Shown: positions 11,801 through 22,837 of the stretch, piece by piece
Layout: each line of letters begins with the position of its first letter
Position numbering within the stretch: position 1 is the stretch's first letter
Origin: Phaeosaccion multiseriatum
Lineage: Eukaryota; Ochrophyta, other classes
Assembly: GCA_965112735.1 (NCBI GenBank)
Contig: OZ218955.1
Location: forward strand, 3,658,001 to 3,722,000
Length of the DNA: 64,000 bases
Direction of reading: 5' to 3'
Position numbers and translations under genes: made by a program
The notes under the pieces: generated by a model
Seen by the model: the letters and a program-made list of their open reading frames with translations, nothing else
Told to the model about the DNA's origin: nothing
Database searches by the model: none

Positions 11801-14800
11801 ACACCCACAGGGTCTGCCACGCCATCTCCTGCTGGAGGAGAAGAAGAAGGGGTGCCTCCTTGCTTCGAATCCCAGGTGGGTGCCTTCCTCTCGTCTCCCT
11901 TGATGCGCTTTCTGGGTCTTGCTTTTGACTTGGCAGCGAAGGCAAGACAATCTACATATACGCATGCACTGACTAAGTGCGAACCCTGTTCTACACTCTC
12001 GCCCGTTGCCGTGCAGGCTGATCTGGAGGCCTACGTCGAGGAGAATGCCACCCCCCCTGAGGAGGCGAGCTCCTTCACCGTGTGCCCAGACGCCCCCGAC
12101 ACACCCGCACCCACGGGGTCTGCCACGCCATCACCAGCTGGAGGAGAAGAAGGATTCCCCTGCTTCGAATCACAAGTGAGTACCTTCCCTCTGCTTTGGC
12201 GTGGTTGGCATGACCTGGACTTTGTCTGCGTTTACTTTACCAACCACACACTGACTAAGCGCGAACCCTGTCCCACCCTCCCACCCGGCCGCCCGCAGGC
12301 TGATCTGGAGGCCTACGTGGAGGAGAATGCCACGCCCCCCGAGGAGGCGAGCTCCTTCACCGTGTGCCCAGACGCCCCCGATACACCTGCACCCACAGGG
12401 TCTGCCACGCCATCTCCTGCTGGAGAAGAAGAAGAAGGGGTGCCTCCTTGCTTCGAATCCCAGGTGGGTGCCTTCCTCTCGTCTCCATTGATGCGCTTTC
12501 TGGGTCTTGCTTTTGACTTGGCAGCGAAGGCAAGACAATCTACATATACACATACACTGACTAAGCGCGAACCCTGTACTACACTCTCGCCCGTTGCCGT
12601 GCAGGCTGATCTGGAGGCCTACGTCGAGGAGAATGCCACCCCCCCCGAGGAGGCGAGCTCCTTCACCGTGTGCCCAGACGCCCCCGACACACCCGCACCC
12701 ACGGGGTCTGCCACACCACCACCTGCAGGGGAAGAAGAAGAAGAAGAAGGGGAGCCTCCTTGCTTCGAATCACAGATGAGTGCCTTCCCTCTGCTTTGGC
12801 GTGGCTGGCTTCGCCTGGATTCTGTCTGCGTGTACGTGCAAGCGAAGGCCAGACACTAACCACACACTGACTAAGCCCGAACCCGGCTCCACGCTCTCGC
12901 CCATAACCCGCAGACGGACCTGGAGGCCTACATCGAGGAGAATGTCACGCCCCCCGAGGAGGCGAGCTCCTTCACCGTGTGCCCAGACGCCCCCGATACA
13001 CCCGCGCCCACGGGGTCTGCCACGCCATCACCAGCTGGAGAAGAAGAAGGGGGGCCTCCTTGCTTCGAATCCCAGGTGGGTGCCTTCCTCTCGTCTCCCT
13101 TGATGTGCTTCCTATTTCTAGGTATTGGTTTTGACTTGGCAGCGAAGGCAAGACAACCTACATATACACATGCACTGACAAAGCGCGAACCCTGTCCTAC
13201 ACTCTCGCCCATTGCCGTCCAGGCCGATCTGGAGGCCTACGTCGAGGAGAATACCACCCCCCCCGAGGAGGCGAGCTCCTTCACCGTGTGCCCAGACGCC
13301 CCCGATACACCTGCACCCACGGGGTCTGCCACGCCATCACCTGCTGGAGGAGAAGAAGGATTCCCCTGCTTCGAATCACAGGTGAGTACCTTCCCTCTCC
13401 TTTGGCGTGGTTGGTATGACTTGGACTTTGTATGCGTGTACGTGCAAGCGAAGCCCAGATACCAGCCACACACTGACTCAGCGCGAACCCTGTCTCACCC
13501 TCCCACCCGGCCGTCCGCAGGCTGATCTGGAGGCCTACGTCGAGGAGAATGCCACGCCCCCCGAGGAGGCGAGCTCCTTCACCGTGTGCCCAGACGCCCC
13601 CGATACACCTGCACCCACAGGGTCTGCCACGCCATCTCCTGCTGGAGAAGAAGAAGAAGGGGTGCCTCCTTGCTTCGAATCGCAGGTTGGTGCCTTCCTC
13701 TCGTCTCCCTTGATGCGCTTTCTGGGTCTTGCTTTTGACTTGGCAGCGAAGGCAAGACAATCTACATATACACATACACTGACTAAGCGCGAACCCTGTT
13801 CTACACTCTCGCCCGTTGCCGTGCAGGCTGATCTGGAGACATACGTCGAGGAGAATGCCACCCCTCCTGAGGAGGCGAGCTCCTTCACCGTGTGCCCAGA
13901 CGATCCCGTCACACCCGCACCCACGGGGTCTGCCACGCCAGCCCCCGCCGGAGGAGAAGAAGGGGAGCCTCCTTGCTTCGACTCGCAGGTGGGTGCCTTC
14001 CTCTCGTCTCCCTTGATGCGCTTTCCAGGTCTTGGTTCTGACTTGGCAGCGAAGGCAAGACAATCTACATATACACATACACTGACAAAGCGCGAACCCT
14101 GTTCTACACTCTCGCCCATTGCCGTGCAGGCCGATCTGGAGGCATACGTCGAGGAGAATGCCACGCCCCCCGAGGAGGGGAGCTCCTTCACCGTGTGCCC
14201 AGACGCCCCCGACACACCCGCGCCCACGGGGTCTGCCACGCCATCACCAGCTGGAGGAGAAGAAGGATTCCCCTGCTTCGAATCACAGGTGAGTACCTTC
14301 CCTCTCCTTTGGCGTGGTTGGTATGACTTGGACTTTGTATGCGTGTACGTGCAAGCGAAGCCCAGATACCAGCCACACACTGACTCAGCGCGAACCCTGT
14401 CTCACCCTCCCACCCGGCCGTCCGCAGGCTGATCTGGAGGCCTACGTCGAGGAGAATGCCACGCCCCCCGAGGAGGCGAGCTCCTTCACCGTGTGCCCAG
14501 ACGCCCCCGATACACCTGCACCCACAGGGTCTGCCACGCCATCTCCTGCTGGAGAAGAAGAAGAAGGGGTGCCTCCTTGCTTCGAATCGCAGGTTGGTGC
14601 CTTCCTCTCGTCTCCCTTGATGCGCTTTCTGGGTCTTGCTTTTGACTTGGCAGCGAAGGCAAGACAATCTACATATACACATACACTGACTAAGCGCGAA
14701 CCCTGTTCTACACTCTCGCCCGTTGCCGTGCAGGCTGATCTGGAGACATACGTCGAGGAGAATGCCACCCCTCCTGAGGAGGCGAGCTCCTTCACCGTGT

Positions 14801-16496
14801 GCCCAGACGATCCCGTCACACCCGCACCCACGGGGTCTGCCACGCCAGCCCCCGCCGGAGGAGAAGAAGGGGAGCCTCCTTGCTTCGACTCGCAGGTGGG
14901 TGCCTTCCTCTCGTCTCCCTTGATGCGCTTTCCAGGTCTTGGTTCTGACTTGGCAGCGAAGGCAAGACAATCTACATATACACATACACTGACTAAGCGC
15001 GAACCCTGTTCTACACTCCCGCCCATTGCCGTGCAGGCCGATCTGGAGGCATACGTCGAGGAGAATGCCACGCCCCCCGAGGAGGCGAGCTCCTTCACCG
15101 TGTGCCCAGACGCCCCCGACACACCCGCGCCCACGGGGTCTGCCACGCCATCACCAGCTGGAGAAGAAGGGGGGCCTCCTTGCTTCGACTCGCAGGTGGG
15201 TGCCTTCCTCTCGTCTCCCTTGATGTGCTTCCTTTTTCTAGGTATTAGTTTTGACTTGGCGGCGAAGGCAAGAGAACCTACATATACACATGCACTGACT
15301 AAGCGCGAACCCTGTTCTACACTCTCGCCCATTGCCGTGCAGGCTGATCTGGAGGCATACGTCGAGGAGAATGCCACGCCCCCCGAGGAGGCGAGCTCCT
15401 TCACCGTGTGCCCAGACGCCCCCGATACACCCGCACCCACAGGGTCTGCCACGCCAGCCCCCGCCGGAGGAGAAGAAGGATTCCCCTGCTTCGAATCACA
15501 GGTGAGTACCTTCCCTCTGCTTTGGCGTGGTTGGCTTGGCCTGGACTTTGTATGCTTATACGTGCAAGCGAAGGCAAGAGAATCTAGATACACGCATGCA
15601 CTGACTAAGCCCGAACCCTGTCTCACCCTCCCACCCGGCCGCCCGCAGGCTGATCTGGAGGCATACGTCGAGGAGAATGCCACGCCCCCCGAGGAGGCGA
15701 GCTCCTTCACCGTGTGCCCAGACGCCCCCGACACACCCGCACCCACAGGGTCTGCCACGCCAGCCCCCGCCGGAGGAGAAGAAGGAGAGCCTCCTTGCTT
15801 CGAATCCCAGGTGGGTGCCTTCTCTCGTCTCCCTTGACGTGCTTCCTATTTCTAGGTATTGGTTTTGACTTGGCAGCGAAGGCAAGAGAACCTACATATA
15901 CACATGCACTGACTAAGCGCGAACCCTGTTCTACACTCTCGCCCATTGCCGTGCAGGCTGATCTGGAGGCATACGTCGAGGAGAATGCCACGCCCCCCGA
16001 GGAGGCGAGCTCCTTCACCGTGTGCCCAGACGCCCCCGACACACCCGCACCCACGGGGTCTGCCACGCCACCACCTGCAGGGGAAGAAGAAGAAGAAGAA
16101 GAAGGGGAGCCTCCTTGCTTCGAATCACAGGTGGGTGCCTTCCCTCTGCTTTGACGTGGTTGGCTTGGCCTGGATGTTGTCTGCGTGTACGCGCAAGCGA
16201 GGGCCAGGCACTGCCCATACACTGACTAAGCCCGACCCTGCTCCCGCCCCATTGCCGTGCAGGCTGATCTGGAGGCATATATCGAGGAGAACTCCATCCC
16301 CCCCGAGGAGGCGAGCTCCTTCACCGTGTGCCCAGACGATCCCGTCACACCCGCACCCACTCGCTCCTTCCACCCGCCCACTCCCTCTGTCCGACGGACT
16401 CCCCCACCCACTTCTTGGCACTCTCCCTACTCTTCGTCCCCCTCCTCCTCCTCCTCTTCATCCTCATCCTCCTCTTACCAACCGCGCCACGGCTGA
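8809..16496 (+). CDS. giant secreted Cys/Pro-rich protein with 23 tandem repeat exons (family member 2)
   Basis: Twenty-five exons were read by eye. Exon 1 (8809-8845) encodes the leader MMRRVCVAFAGL; exon 2 (9102-9301) the Cys domain (CETDQDC, VICDIQGCS, HCNYAGV, CRGCF). Exons 3-25 start at 9424, 9760, 10060, 10423, 10814, 11113, 11411, 11711, 12017, 12299, 12605, 12914, 13223, 13521, 13827, 14130, 14428, 14734, 15037, 15343, 15649, 15957 and 16263. Exons 3-24 are each a whole-codon module of 52-58 residues: ADLEAYVEEN, PPEEASSFTVCPD, a Pro/Thr spacer (TPAPTGSATP), an acidic run, then PCFESQ, with two Cys per module. All module introns are phase 0. The last exon drops PCFESQ and ends in a Ser-rich tail. 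The spliced product would be 1343 residues. The GT donor of exon 13 is mutated to AT. An extracellular structural or adhesive role is inferred, not shown. Confidence 0.75.
13330..15140. repeat. 907-bp internal tandem duplication (three exon-intron units)
   Basis: The intron starting at 13382 and the following two exons are repeated almost base for base from 14289, a period of 907 bp. Breakpoints fall inside module exons, so the duplication added three repeat units without breaking the frame. Confidence 0.8.
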
Positions 16497-17473
16497 GGAG
16501 GCTATATGATGCTCATGACAGGCTCTTGACGCCATCGGACAAGTAGTGTGTGCTGGTTCCCATTTTTGCTTCAACTGTACATATATGATGAGAGGCTTTT
16601 TTGATCTGAAGGCCCCCAGCTTTACAAGCAAGGGGATAACAGTTCAGATGTAGCGGTATTGGTATTGCATTCTGCATGTGCTCTGTGTGCGCAATCCTAC
16701 TTGCCCTCCGCGCAGGCAGCCCATCGCTTACTCACACTCCTCTGCTGCCGACCAACTTCTATGCTTCCTCTGCCTCCCCTCCGATGGTCTCGCTTCCGTG
16801 AGTCCGACGGACGCTCCTTGACCTTCGTCATGCTGTGGGCGGTACCTTGAGGCCCGCACCTACTCGACGCTGCTGTCGCTGCTGCTGCTGCTGCTGTTGC
16901 TGTCGCTGCTAAAGAGGGATCGCATAGCCTTCGTTACGTTGGAATGTGGAGGAGCTGCGCCGCTTGTAGTGGTTTTTCGTGGGTGGTCGGGCCTCGGTCG
17001 CTGCTGTCTCTGCTGCTTCTGCTGCTGCTGCTGTAGCTGCTATTGAGGGACTGCTCAGCCTTCGTCGTGTTAAAAAGTGGCGGAGCTTGCACAACTTGCG
17101 GCGATATTTCGCTGTTTGTCGAGCCGTTGTCGCTGTTGTTGTTGCTGCTGTTGCTGCTGCTGAGTGGGCAGGTTGTAATAGGAGAAGGGCTCCGTGCTAC
17201 TGGTAGGTGTGGGCGTGACTCTTGCTTGCCGGTGGGCCTCGTCGATAGCTTTCCGCGAGTCCAGAAGTGCGGATCATGAGTCCGATCCAATGCTTTGCCT
17301 CTCAACCCCCGGCCGGGAGGCGGCCTCCAGCGCTCAGTGACCACCGTGACAAGGAGCCTCTTACTCTCTCCTTGACTTGGCCTTGGCTCTGGCTTTACTC
17401 GACCTGGCCTGACTTGGTTCGGACTAGACTTGACCTTTGCTCTGGGCCGCTTGCCGCTCTCCCTCCCCGCCAG
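16497..17473. other. no gene recognised; CTG-rich tracts
   Basis: Downstream of the repeat-exon gene. 16870-17165 holds three related blocks, each with an imperfect CTG/GTT-rich run followed by a similar GCxTTCGTxxxGTT segment. No coding exon is supported. The 3.8-kb direct duplication begins at 17293. Confidence 0.4.
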
Positions 17474-17873
17474 CGATGACCGGTGCGTGTTCTTCGAGGA
17501 CTGCTGCTCGGACTTCGACGCCCTGTGCGATGATGTCGTTCCCTCCTTGACCCCAGACGGTGAGGATCCGGCACCCACCCCCATACCAGCCGCTTAGACC
17601 CCTGATAGCGCCAGCGAAGCTCCGGGCTGCTCATGGTACATGTGGTGAGAAGCAAGTCAAACGCGCTGGAGGGGCTTAGACGTAGACCTCTCATGTGCAT
17701 GCCTATTTGACATCCTCCTGCGTATGTGTGTGCATGTGTGTGTATGCGTTGTATGTGTGTATGTGTGTGTGTGCATGTGTATGTGCCGCTCTCTCTCTCT
17801 CCGGCCTCCTAGCGCTGAGCCATGCACCGAGCTGGACGACTGCTGCGAGGACTACGACACTCTGTGCATCTGA
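17474..17873 (+). CDS. somatomedin-B-like Cys-rich exons, copy 1 (partial gene)
   Basis: Two exon-like stretches encode motifs of the somatomedin-B type: 17474-17559 with CVFFEDCCSDFDALC and 17813-17873 with CTELDDCCEDYDTLCI followed by a stop. Each has a CxxxxDCCxDxxxxC core, found in extracellular proteins. The first is preceded by a CAG acceptor and followed by GTGAGG; the second is preceded by a pyrimidine-rich tract ending in TAG. Their phases do not join directly, so an intermediate exon is missing or the first exon reads on to a stop near 17596 (PDGEDPAPTPIPAA). The 5' part of the gene was not found. Confidence 0.5.
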
Positions 17874-18231
17874 ACGTCTTCACATTAGAGATTGGCATAC
17901 ACTACATGATCTACGCACCCAAGTAGGGCACACGGTAGAGCGAACTTGGCAGAAGAAGTCCCTTAGCTACTTCTCTTCGCTCTAGCCGATATATAGACTC
18001 CCACAGGCTTCAGCGCTTTCGCAAACAAGCCAGCGCCGCCACCGCCTTGTCAGTTCTCTTGCCTGAATGATTAGGCGCCGAAAGATCGACCAACAAGGGC
18101 ATTCTACATGCAAAAGCCCACGTCTCTACTGTGTTGGTCGCATAGCACAGGTTTGAATGAAAGAGAAGGGACACCCCCGGGGATTCGCTGACAGGCTGAG
18201 ACTACCAGCTAGTTTGCTTTGTCTTCTCTCA

Positions 18232-20272
18232 ATGCTCTGCCCGGGGCATTCGTCTCGTGAGAGGCTTCTTGGGTGGGGCGCATCGTTGACTGCTCTTGCA
18301 TGGCTCTGTCCTATCTTTATCGGGGGTACCTTCGACACACCGGCCGGTGCCGATTGCGGCTACACGCTCGACTACAGCAAGTCCGTGATCTGGTGAGGCA
18401 GTGGGGAAAGAGCGGGAGAGCTAGAATATCAAGAAGGTAACGATTCCTGTATCTTCTTCTCGATGGCCTCGCTGCAGTGACTCAGAGGGATGCTCTGTCA
18501 GCCGGACTTTGCACGCATTGATGTGTACCTACCCGGCGTCTCCTTTGGGAGGAAACGAAGAGACCGGCACAGCCAAGTGTAAGAGATGCACTCTCGAAGG
18601 CGAGGTGCGTAAACACAGTAGGCAGAGTGAACCACGCTGGCCTTGCGATATGTTATGCCCCGAGCGGAGGGCCATGGAGGGGCTATTAATCGAGCGTTCC
18701 AAGAGCACTAAGCAGCTTAAACAAGCATGCGGTGACGAGGGCTCCTTTCTCTTCCCTTCAGCCTCCCTCGAGGACAATACATCCATCCGCTCATGCGAAG
18801 AAGAGCGACCTCGTACCGTGCACTCCCTGACTCCCTTCCCCCTACTCCCTATCAACCGACCCAAAACGCAGACGATCATTGCCGACTTCATGGCCCAGCA
18901 GAGCCTTGACCCCGAGTGGTCACGAGGGCCTCTCGGTGAGGATGGCGCCGGCTCTTTCCCTTGCTCAGATACAGACATGCCTTGGTCGACCCAAGCCTCG
19001 GACGACAGCGCAGCAGGCGACTCCGTTCACCTGCATCGTCGAGCTCCGCTCCAGCCGCCATCCTCCGGCTCTGATGCTGATGCCGACGCGAGCGGCACAG
19101 TGGCAACTACTTGGTCGGCGGAGGGCGAAAAGGGGGGGGCTGATGAGCCAGCAGCAGCGTATGATGGGCCTTTGACGTGTCCGAAAACCGGCAGTAGCCA
19201 TCCTGGTGATGAGGCCACTCCGACGAAAGCGCGAGGAGCAGGCGAAGAACACCGTCTCCTTCCCTTTCTGTTTCCTCTTCTCCTTCCCCTGTTGGTACAA
19301 GGGCACGCCGGCAATAGCAGCATTGAAGGGAAGAGCCAGGCCGGTGGCAGTGGAGAGAGGAAGAATGCCAGCCGCAGCGCGATGGAGGAGCCGTACAGCA
19401 GGTTTCGCTTCGACGCGGGCAGCGAGGCGCCCCCCGACAAGACTATCGCGACTCGAACTTCGTCCGCGAGTCCCCTCCCGTGGGCCGTGGGGGAGGGGGA
19501 AGTGGTGCTCTGGCCAAGCTCCCGTCCGCGCGACTCTCCCCACCCAAGCGTTGGTTCTTCAGCAGGCAGCAGTTTGACAACTGCGAGACACGTGGGTGGA
19601 CGACCACTGTGGGCGCCAGAGGAGCTCTTCACCAACCACACTCAGCACACGCTGCTGTCCGCTGAGACGACTGAGACCACAGACACGGCTGAGACCACTG
19701 AGACGGCTGAGACCACTGAGACGGCTGAGACCACTGAGACGGCTGAGACCACTGAGACGGCTGACACCACTGAGACGGCTGAGACCACTGAGACGGCTGA
19801 GACCACTGAGACGGCTGAGACCACTGAGACGGCTGAGACCACTGAGACGGCTGAGACCACTGAGACGGCTAAGACCACTGAGACGGCTGAGACCACTGAG
19901 ACGGCTGAGACCACTGAGACGGCTGAGACCACTGAGACGGCTGAGACCACTGAGACGGCTGAGACCACTGAGACGGCTGAGACCACTGAGACGGCTGAGA
20001 CCACTGAGACGGCTGAGACCACTGAGACGGCTGAGACCACTGAGACGGCTGAGACCACTGAGACGGCTGAGACCACTGAGACGGCTGAGACCACTAGGAC
20101 GGCTGAGACCACTGACACGGAGGGCTCGGGGTGGAGCGGCTCGTCGCTTGGGGCCACGGACGGACAATGGGACTCTCTCCGCGTCATAGCGGCGGCGGCG
20201 GGGCTGGCAGGGGTGGTGGCGGTGTGTAGGGCGGCGGCTGGGAGGTGCGGCAGAGTCCCTGCTGACTGTTGA
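18232..20272 (+). CDS. Cys-rich surface protein with Thr/Glu minisatellite domain (family member 3, copy 1)
   Basis: Exon 1 (about 18232-18392) encodes a hydrophobic leader (LTALAWLCPIFIGG) and the start of the Cys domain (ADCGYTLDYSKSVI). It splices in phase 2 to exon 2 (18478-18604), which completes it: CDSEGCS, LMCTYP, CKRCTLE. Spacing and exon order match the two paralogues at 7.2-9.3 kb. A third exon probably starts at 18902 (SLDPEWSRGPLGEDGAG), mirroring the LEAYVEE spacer. The distal part carries about 25 copies of an 18-bp unit read as TETAET and ends in a small-residue hydrophobic segment (VIAAAAGLAGVVAV), perhaps a membrane or GPI anchor. Splicing between 19.1 and 19.6 kb is unresolved; the two copies differ by small indels there. 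Likely a cell-surface stalk protein (inference). Confidence 0.55.
19669..20120. repeat. 18-bp coding minisatellite, about 25 units
   Basis: Tandem units of GAGACCACTGAGACGGCT with few variants. The duplicate locus has about 22 units, so the array differs in copy number between loci. Confidence 0.95.
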
Positions 20273-20799
20273 GTGATTCCATTTCAGTACACTGCGCGTG
20301 TGGAGGACTTGGGAGGAGTGATTGATTGCTGTGCGTACGTGCTTCCGTATCTACCCTTCCTAAGGCAGCGATTCCTAAAGGGTAGTTGCGTGTTGCTTTA
20401 CATACGTAGTGTTGTCTACTTTGCATACATACAGTGGTGTGCTGCCGAACTACACCCCCATGCACATGCGCGAGGTGGAGCCCTTCACACGCTCCACTCC
20501 GCTCAGTGATTGCCCGGCTGGCAGACAGAGGAAATCCTTATCGGTCTCCCTCCCTACACGCCAACCCCTGCACTTAGCTGAGCTTAGCATAGGGTTAGGT
20601 AGGTAGGCAGCTTAGCTTCGCTAGAAACAGACGCGCACATGGACTCCGCTACCATGTCAAGCTGTGCGCGTCGTCACCTCCACTTCACATCTACCCCGCC
20701 GCTTGTCGGTCTCACTTTCACGCCGCAGCACGAGGGACTCCGAGTCGACACGACGGGATTGCCGAGGGTGCTCTGCCGTTCGCTCACTCCGGCACAGCG
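20273..20799. other. intergenic part of duplicated segment
   Basis: Between the stop of the Thr/Glu-repeat gene and the fragment of the SHIPPO-like gene. It is conserved in the second copy (31171-31706). No coding exon is supported. Confidence 0.4.
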
Positions 20800-21137
20800 T
20801 TACGGAATGACTGAGACGGCCCTCCTCTGGCCCTGGCTGCTGGCCCCGCCCCCACCGCGAATAACGGTTTCGAACCCCGCGCCCGGGCCCCCATCCAGGT
20901 CGTCGCTCGACTCGCCCCACCTGCCGCTGCGGTGCCTTTCCATGATCACGGGACGAAGACGGTCCAAGCTCTCCTTTCCTCCAAGCCCTCCCAACCGCGC
21001 ACGCACCCACACCCGACGCCTCGGGCCCGCAGACGTCAACTCTGTTGTGACTCACAGGGGCCCGCATGTCGACGCCTTGGAGGTTGACCATGCCACCCCA
21101 TTCGCTCGTGCAGCCCTCACTCACGAGCACCACCGGC
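20800..21137 (-). pseudogene. 3' fragment of the SHIPPO-like gene
   Basis: Corresponds to the last ~340 bp of the gene that ends at 31707 (same C-terminal residues AVSVIP), but is cut off at 21137 by the duplication breakpoint and carries an indel that shifts the frame. The promoter and the motif-bearing part are absent, so it is a passive copy. Confidence 0.7.
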
Positions 21138-22116
21138 AGGCAGGCAGGCAGGCAGGAAGCTAAGCTCTCCTCTACCCCCCCGCCCCCTCCTGCTGCTCTC
21201 TCTCTCTGACCATTGACCTGATGCCCAGCGCCTTCTTCCTGACCCTCCTGAGTCCTGTCCCGGCCATGTCCGCAACACTACTCAGCCGCTGCTGCTGCTG
21301 CTCCCTTGCAGCGGGCACAGGAGAAGGGAGAGAAGGGTGGAAGGGAGGGCGGTGCGGTGCTAGGGATAGAGCAATGACACTCAGCACCACGCGCACCATG
21401 TCCAAGACATTGAATGGCCGTCCGTGTGTCCTTTTTCCCCTTCATGGTGAGGAAAAGCGCATGGAAGGAGGGAGGGAGGGAGGGAGGAGGAGGAGGACAC
21501 GATGGCAGTCGAAGGCAGTAAGGCAGCCTACCCGAGGAGTGACACCCGACACCTGACACCTCGCTCCCCCAGGGGTTGTTCCACTTTACAAAAACAAGGC
21601 ACGGGGCTTCAATAGCGGCAAACTTCAATTGACTTGCTCTATGTAACGCCATACATTTTGTGGCTATTCTTGTGCTACTTGCCGCTGACACGAGATGCGT
21701 GTGGTGCGTGTGTACGCTGAGCGCTGAGCACCGAATGAGTGACTGAGTGTGCGTGTGTTCTGCATGTGCGTGTGAGGTAACGGCCAAGGCGTGCTGCGCC
21801 TGCCTGTCCCCCTCCTCTCTCGTGATACACACAAAAAATACCCCACCAAAACTGTTGAGCCCTTTTCCCCCCCCCCCCACTATAAAACTAAAACTTCCCT
21901 CCCCCCTACATACATCTAAATGTACTAACGACAAAAGTTGGCGTGCCAGCGACCGTGAAATGCAGATAGAGACATCACAGCCTTCGTCACTGCCGAGAGA
22001 CGAGAACAACGTCATCGCCCCTCCGCCCCTTCTCCCTCCCTCTCCCTCCCTCCCTCCCTCCCTCCTCCTCCTCCTCCTCCTCCTCCTCCTCCTCCTCCTC
22101 CTCCTCCTCCTCCTCC
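21138..22116. repeat. inverted copies of 48.9-49.1 kb and 43.8-44.7 kb sequence
   Basis: 21138-21306 is the reverse complement of about 48.89-49.09 kb, including the GGCA/TGCC run. 21307 to ~22060 is the reverse complement of about 43.8-44.71 kb. It ends in a run of ~18 CTC units that abuts the retroelement LTR. No gene recognised. Confidence 0.85.
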
Positions 22117-22298
22117 TGTTGCGATATCCCTCCCGCGTTATGATACGTAAGCTGGCGTGTGTGTCAACTAATATATATTGTCCTTAACAGAGCCATAAAC
22201 GTAGTCCGGGGCCCAGAGCCCCAGAGTTGAAGATCCCAAGTGTGGACGTTATCAATATTGGGCATCCCACAGACCCCAATAATGATCATATCACAACA
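22117..22298 (-). repeat. copia 3' LTR, 182 bp
   Basis: Bounded by the inverted termini TGTTGTGATAT / ATATCGCAACA and preceded by a polypurine tract. No target-site duplication can be checked because the other end of the element is gone. Confidence 0.75.
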
Positions 22299-22735
22299 CC
22301 CCCCTTGGATCGAAACTCACTCTCTCCTAAACAGTCAGCACACCTAAGATAGCAAGTAAAACACATGTAAAACCTCGCTACCTCAGTACCTAATCGCTAA
22401 TCACTAACCCAAGCTATCCCAAGACTAACCCAAGCTAAACTAAAACCCAAACTACTTCAGCATCTTCGAAACCAAGTACTTGTGCACTTGGGGAGAAAGC
22501 CTTTGTCATAATGTCCCCAAACTTCCTTCGTGTTCAGATACTGAAAACTAACGTGCCCGTGCTCAACGTGATACTGCAGAAAATGATACCGAATGTCAAT
22601 GTGACGCGTGCGTTTGGAGCTCGCGTTGCCATTTGCCAGATGAATGCACCCCTGATTGTTCTCAGACATCATCGTCTCCTCCAGAATCGTCCCCGGAAAT
22701 AGAAACTCCAAAAGACCTCGATGAAAGAGCACCTC
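22117..22735 (-). mobile_element. copia-type LTR retrotransposon remnant (RNase H end plus 3' LTR)
   Basis: On the minus strand 22735-22457 encodes the tail of a Ty1/copia RNase H: SENNQGCIHLANG, KRTRHIDIRYHF and a closing KGFLPKCTSTW. A polypurine tract (CCAAGGGGGG, 22299-22308) then leads into a short LTR at 22117-22298. The LTR begins TGTTGTGATAT and ends ATATCGCAACA, an imperfect terminal inverted repeat. Integrase, reverse transcriptase and the 5' LTR are missing; the element is cut near 22735 where a foreign gene fragment begins. Confidence 0.8.
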
Positions 22736-22743
22736 CTTCGTAC

Positions 22744-22837
22744 TTGCTCTTGCTCTTGCTGCTGGTGTTGGTACTTCTCGGCGTCGCCGGTCTGCAGCCT
22801 CTCCTTCTCGTCTTCCTCCTCATCTCCCTCTACCACT
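22744..22837 (-). pseudogene. fragment of exon 3 of the 40.6-43.8 kb gene
   Basis: Reverse complement of about 43.32-43.42 kb (the stretch encoding GDEEEDEEERLQTGDAEKYQ). It is inserted between the copia remnant and the CCT satellite and has no independent gene structure. Confidence 0.85.

Larger units (their letters stand above)
17293..21137. repeat. segmental duplication, copy 1 (direct partner at 28246-32043)
   Basis: About 3.85 kb that recurs in the same orientation with scattered substitutions and small indels. The left edge starts in both copies at CTTTGCCTCTC; the right edge ends at CACCACCGGC, where copy 1 runs into a GGCA run and copy 2 continues into an intact gene. Confidence 0.9.

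Noticed and set aside
19559-20189. Antisense and shifted frames of the 18-bp array (LSRLSG, VSAVSV, LRPLRR repeats)
   Set aside because: Only the TETAET frame joins a plausible gene with a hydrophobic C-terminus; the others are repeat shadows.
21221-22187. Frames in the inverted block at 21.2-22.2 kb as genes
   Set aside because: They coincide with non-coding sequence downstream of the RGG-type gene at 43.8-44.7 kb and carry no motif in either copy.
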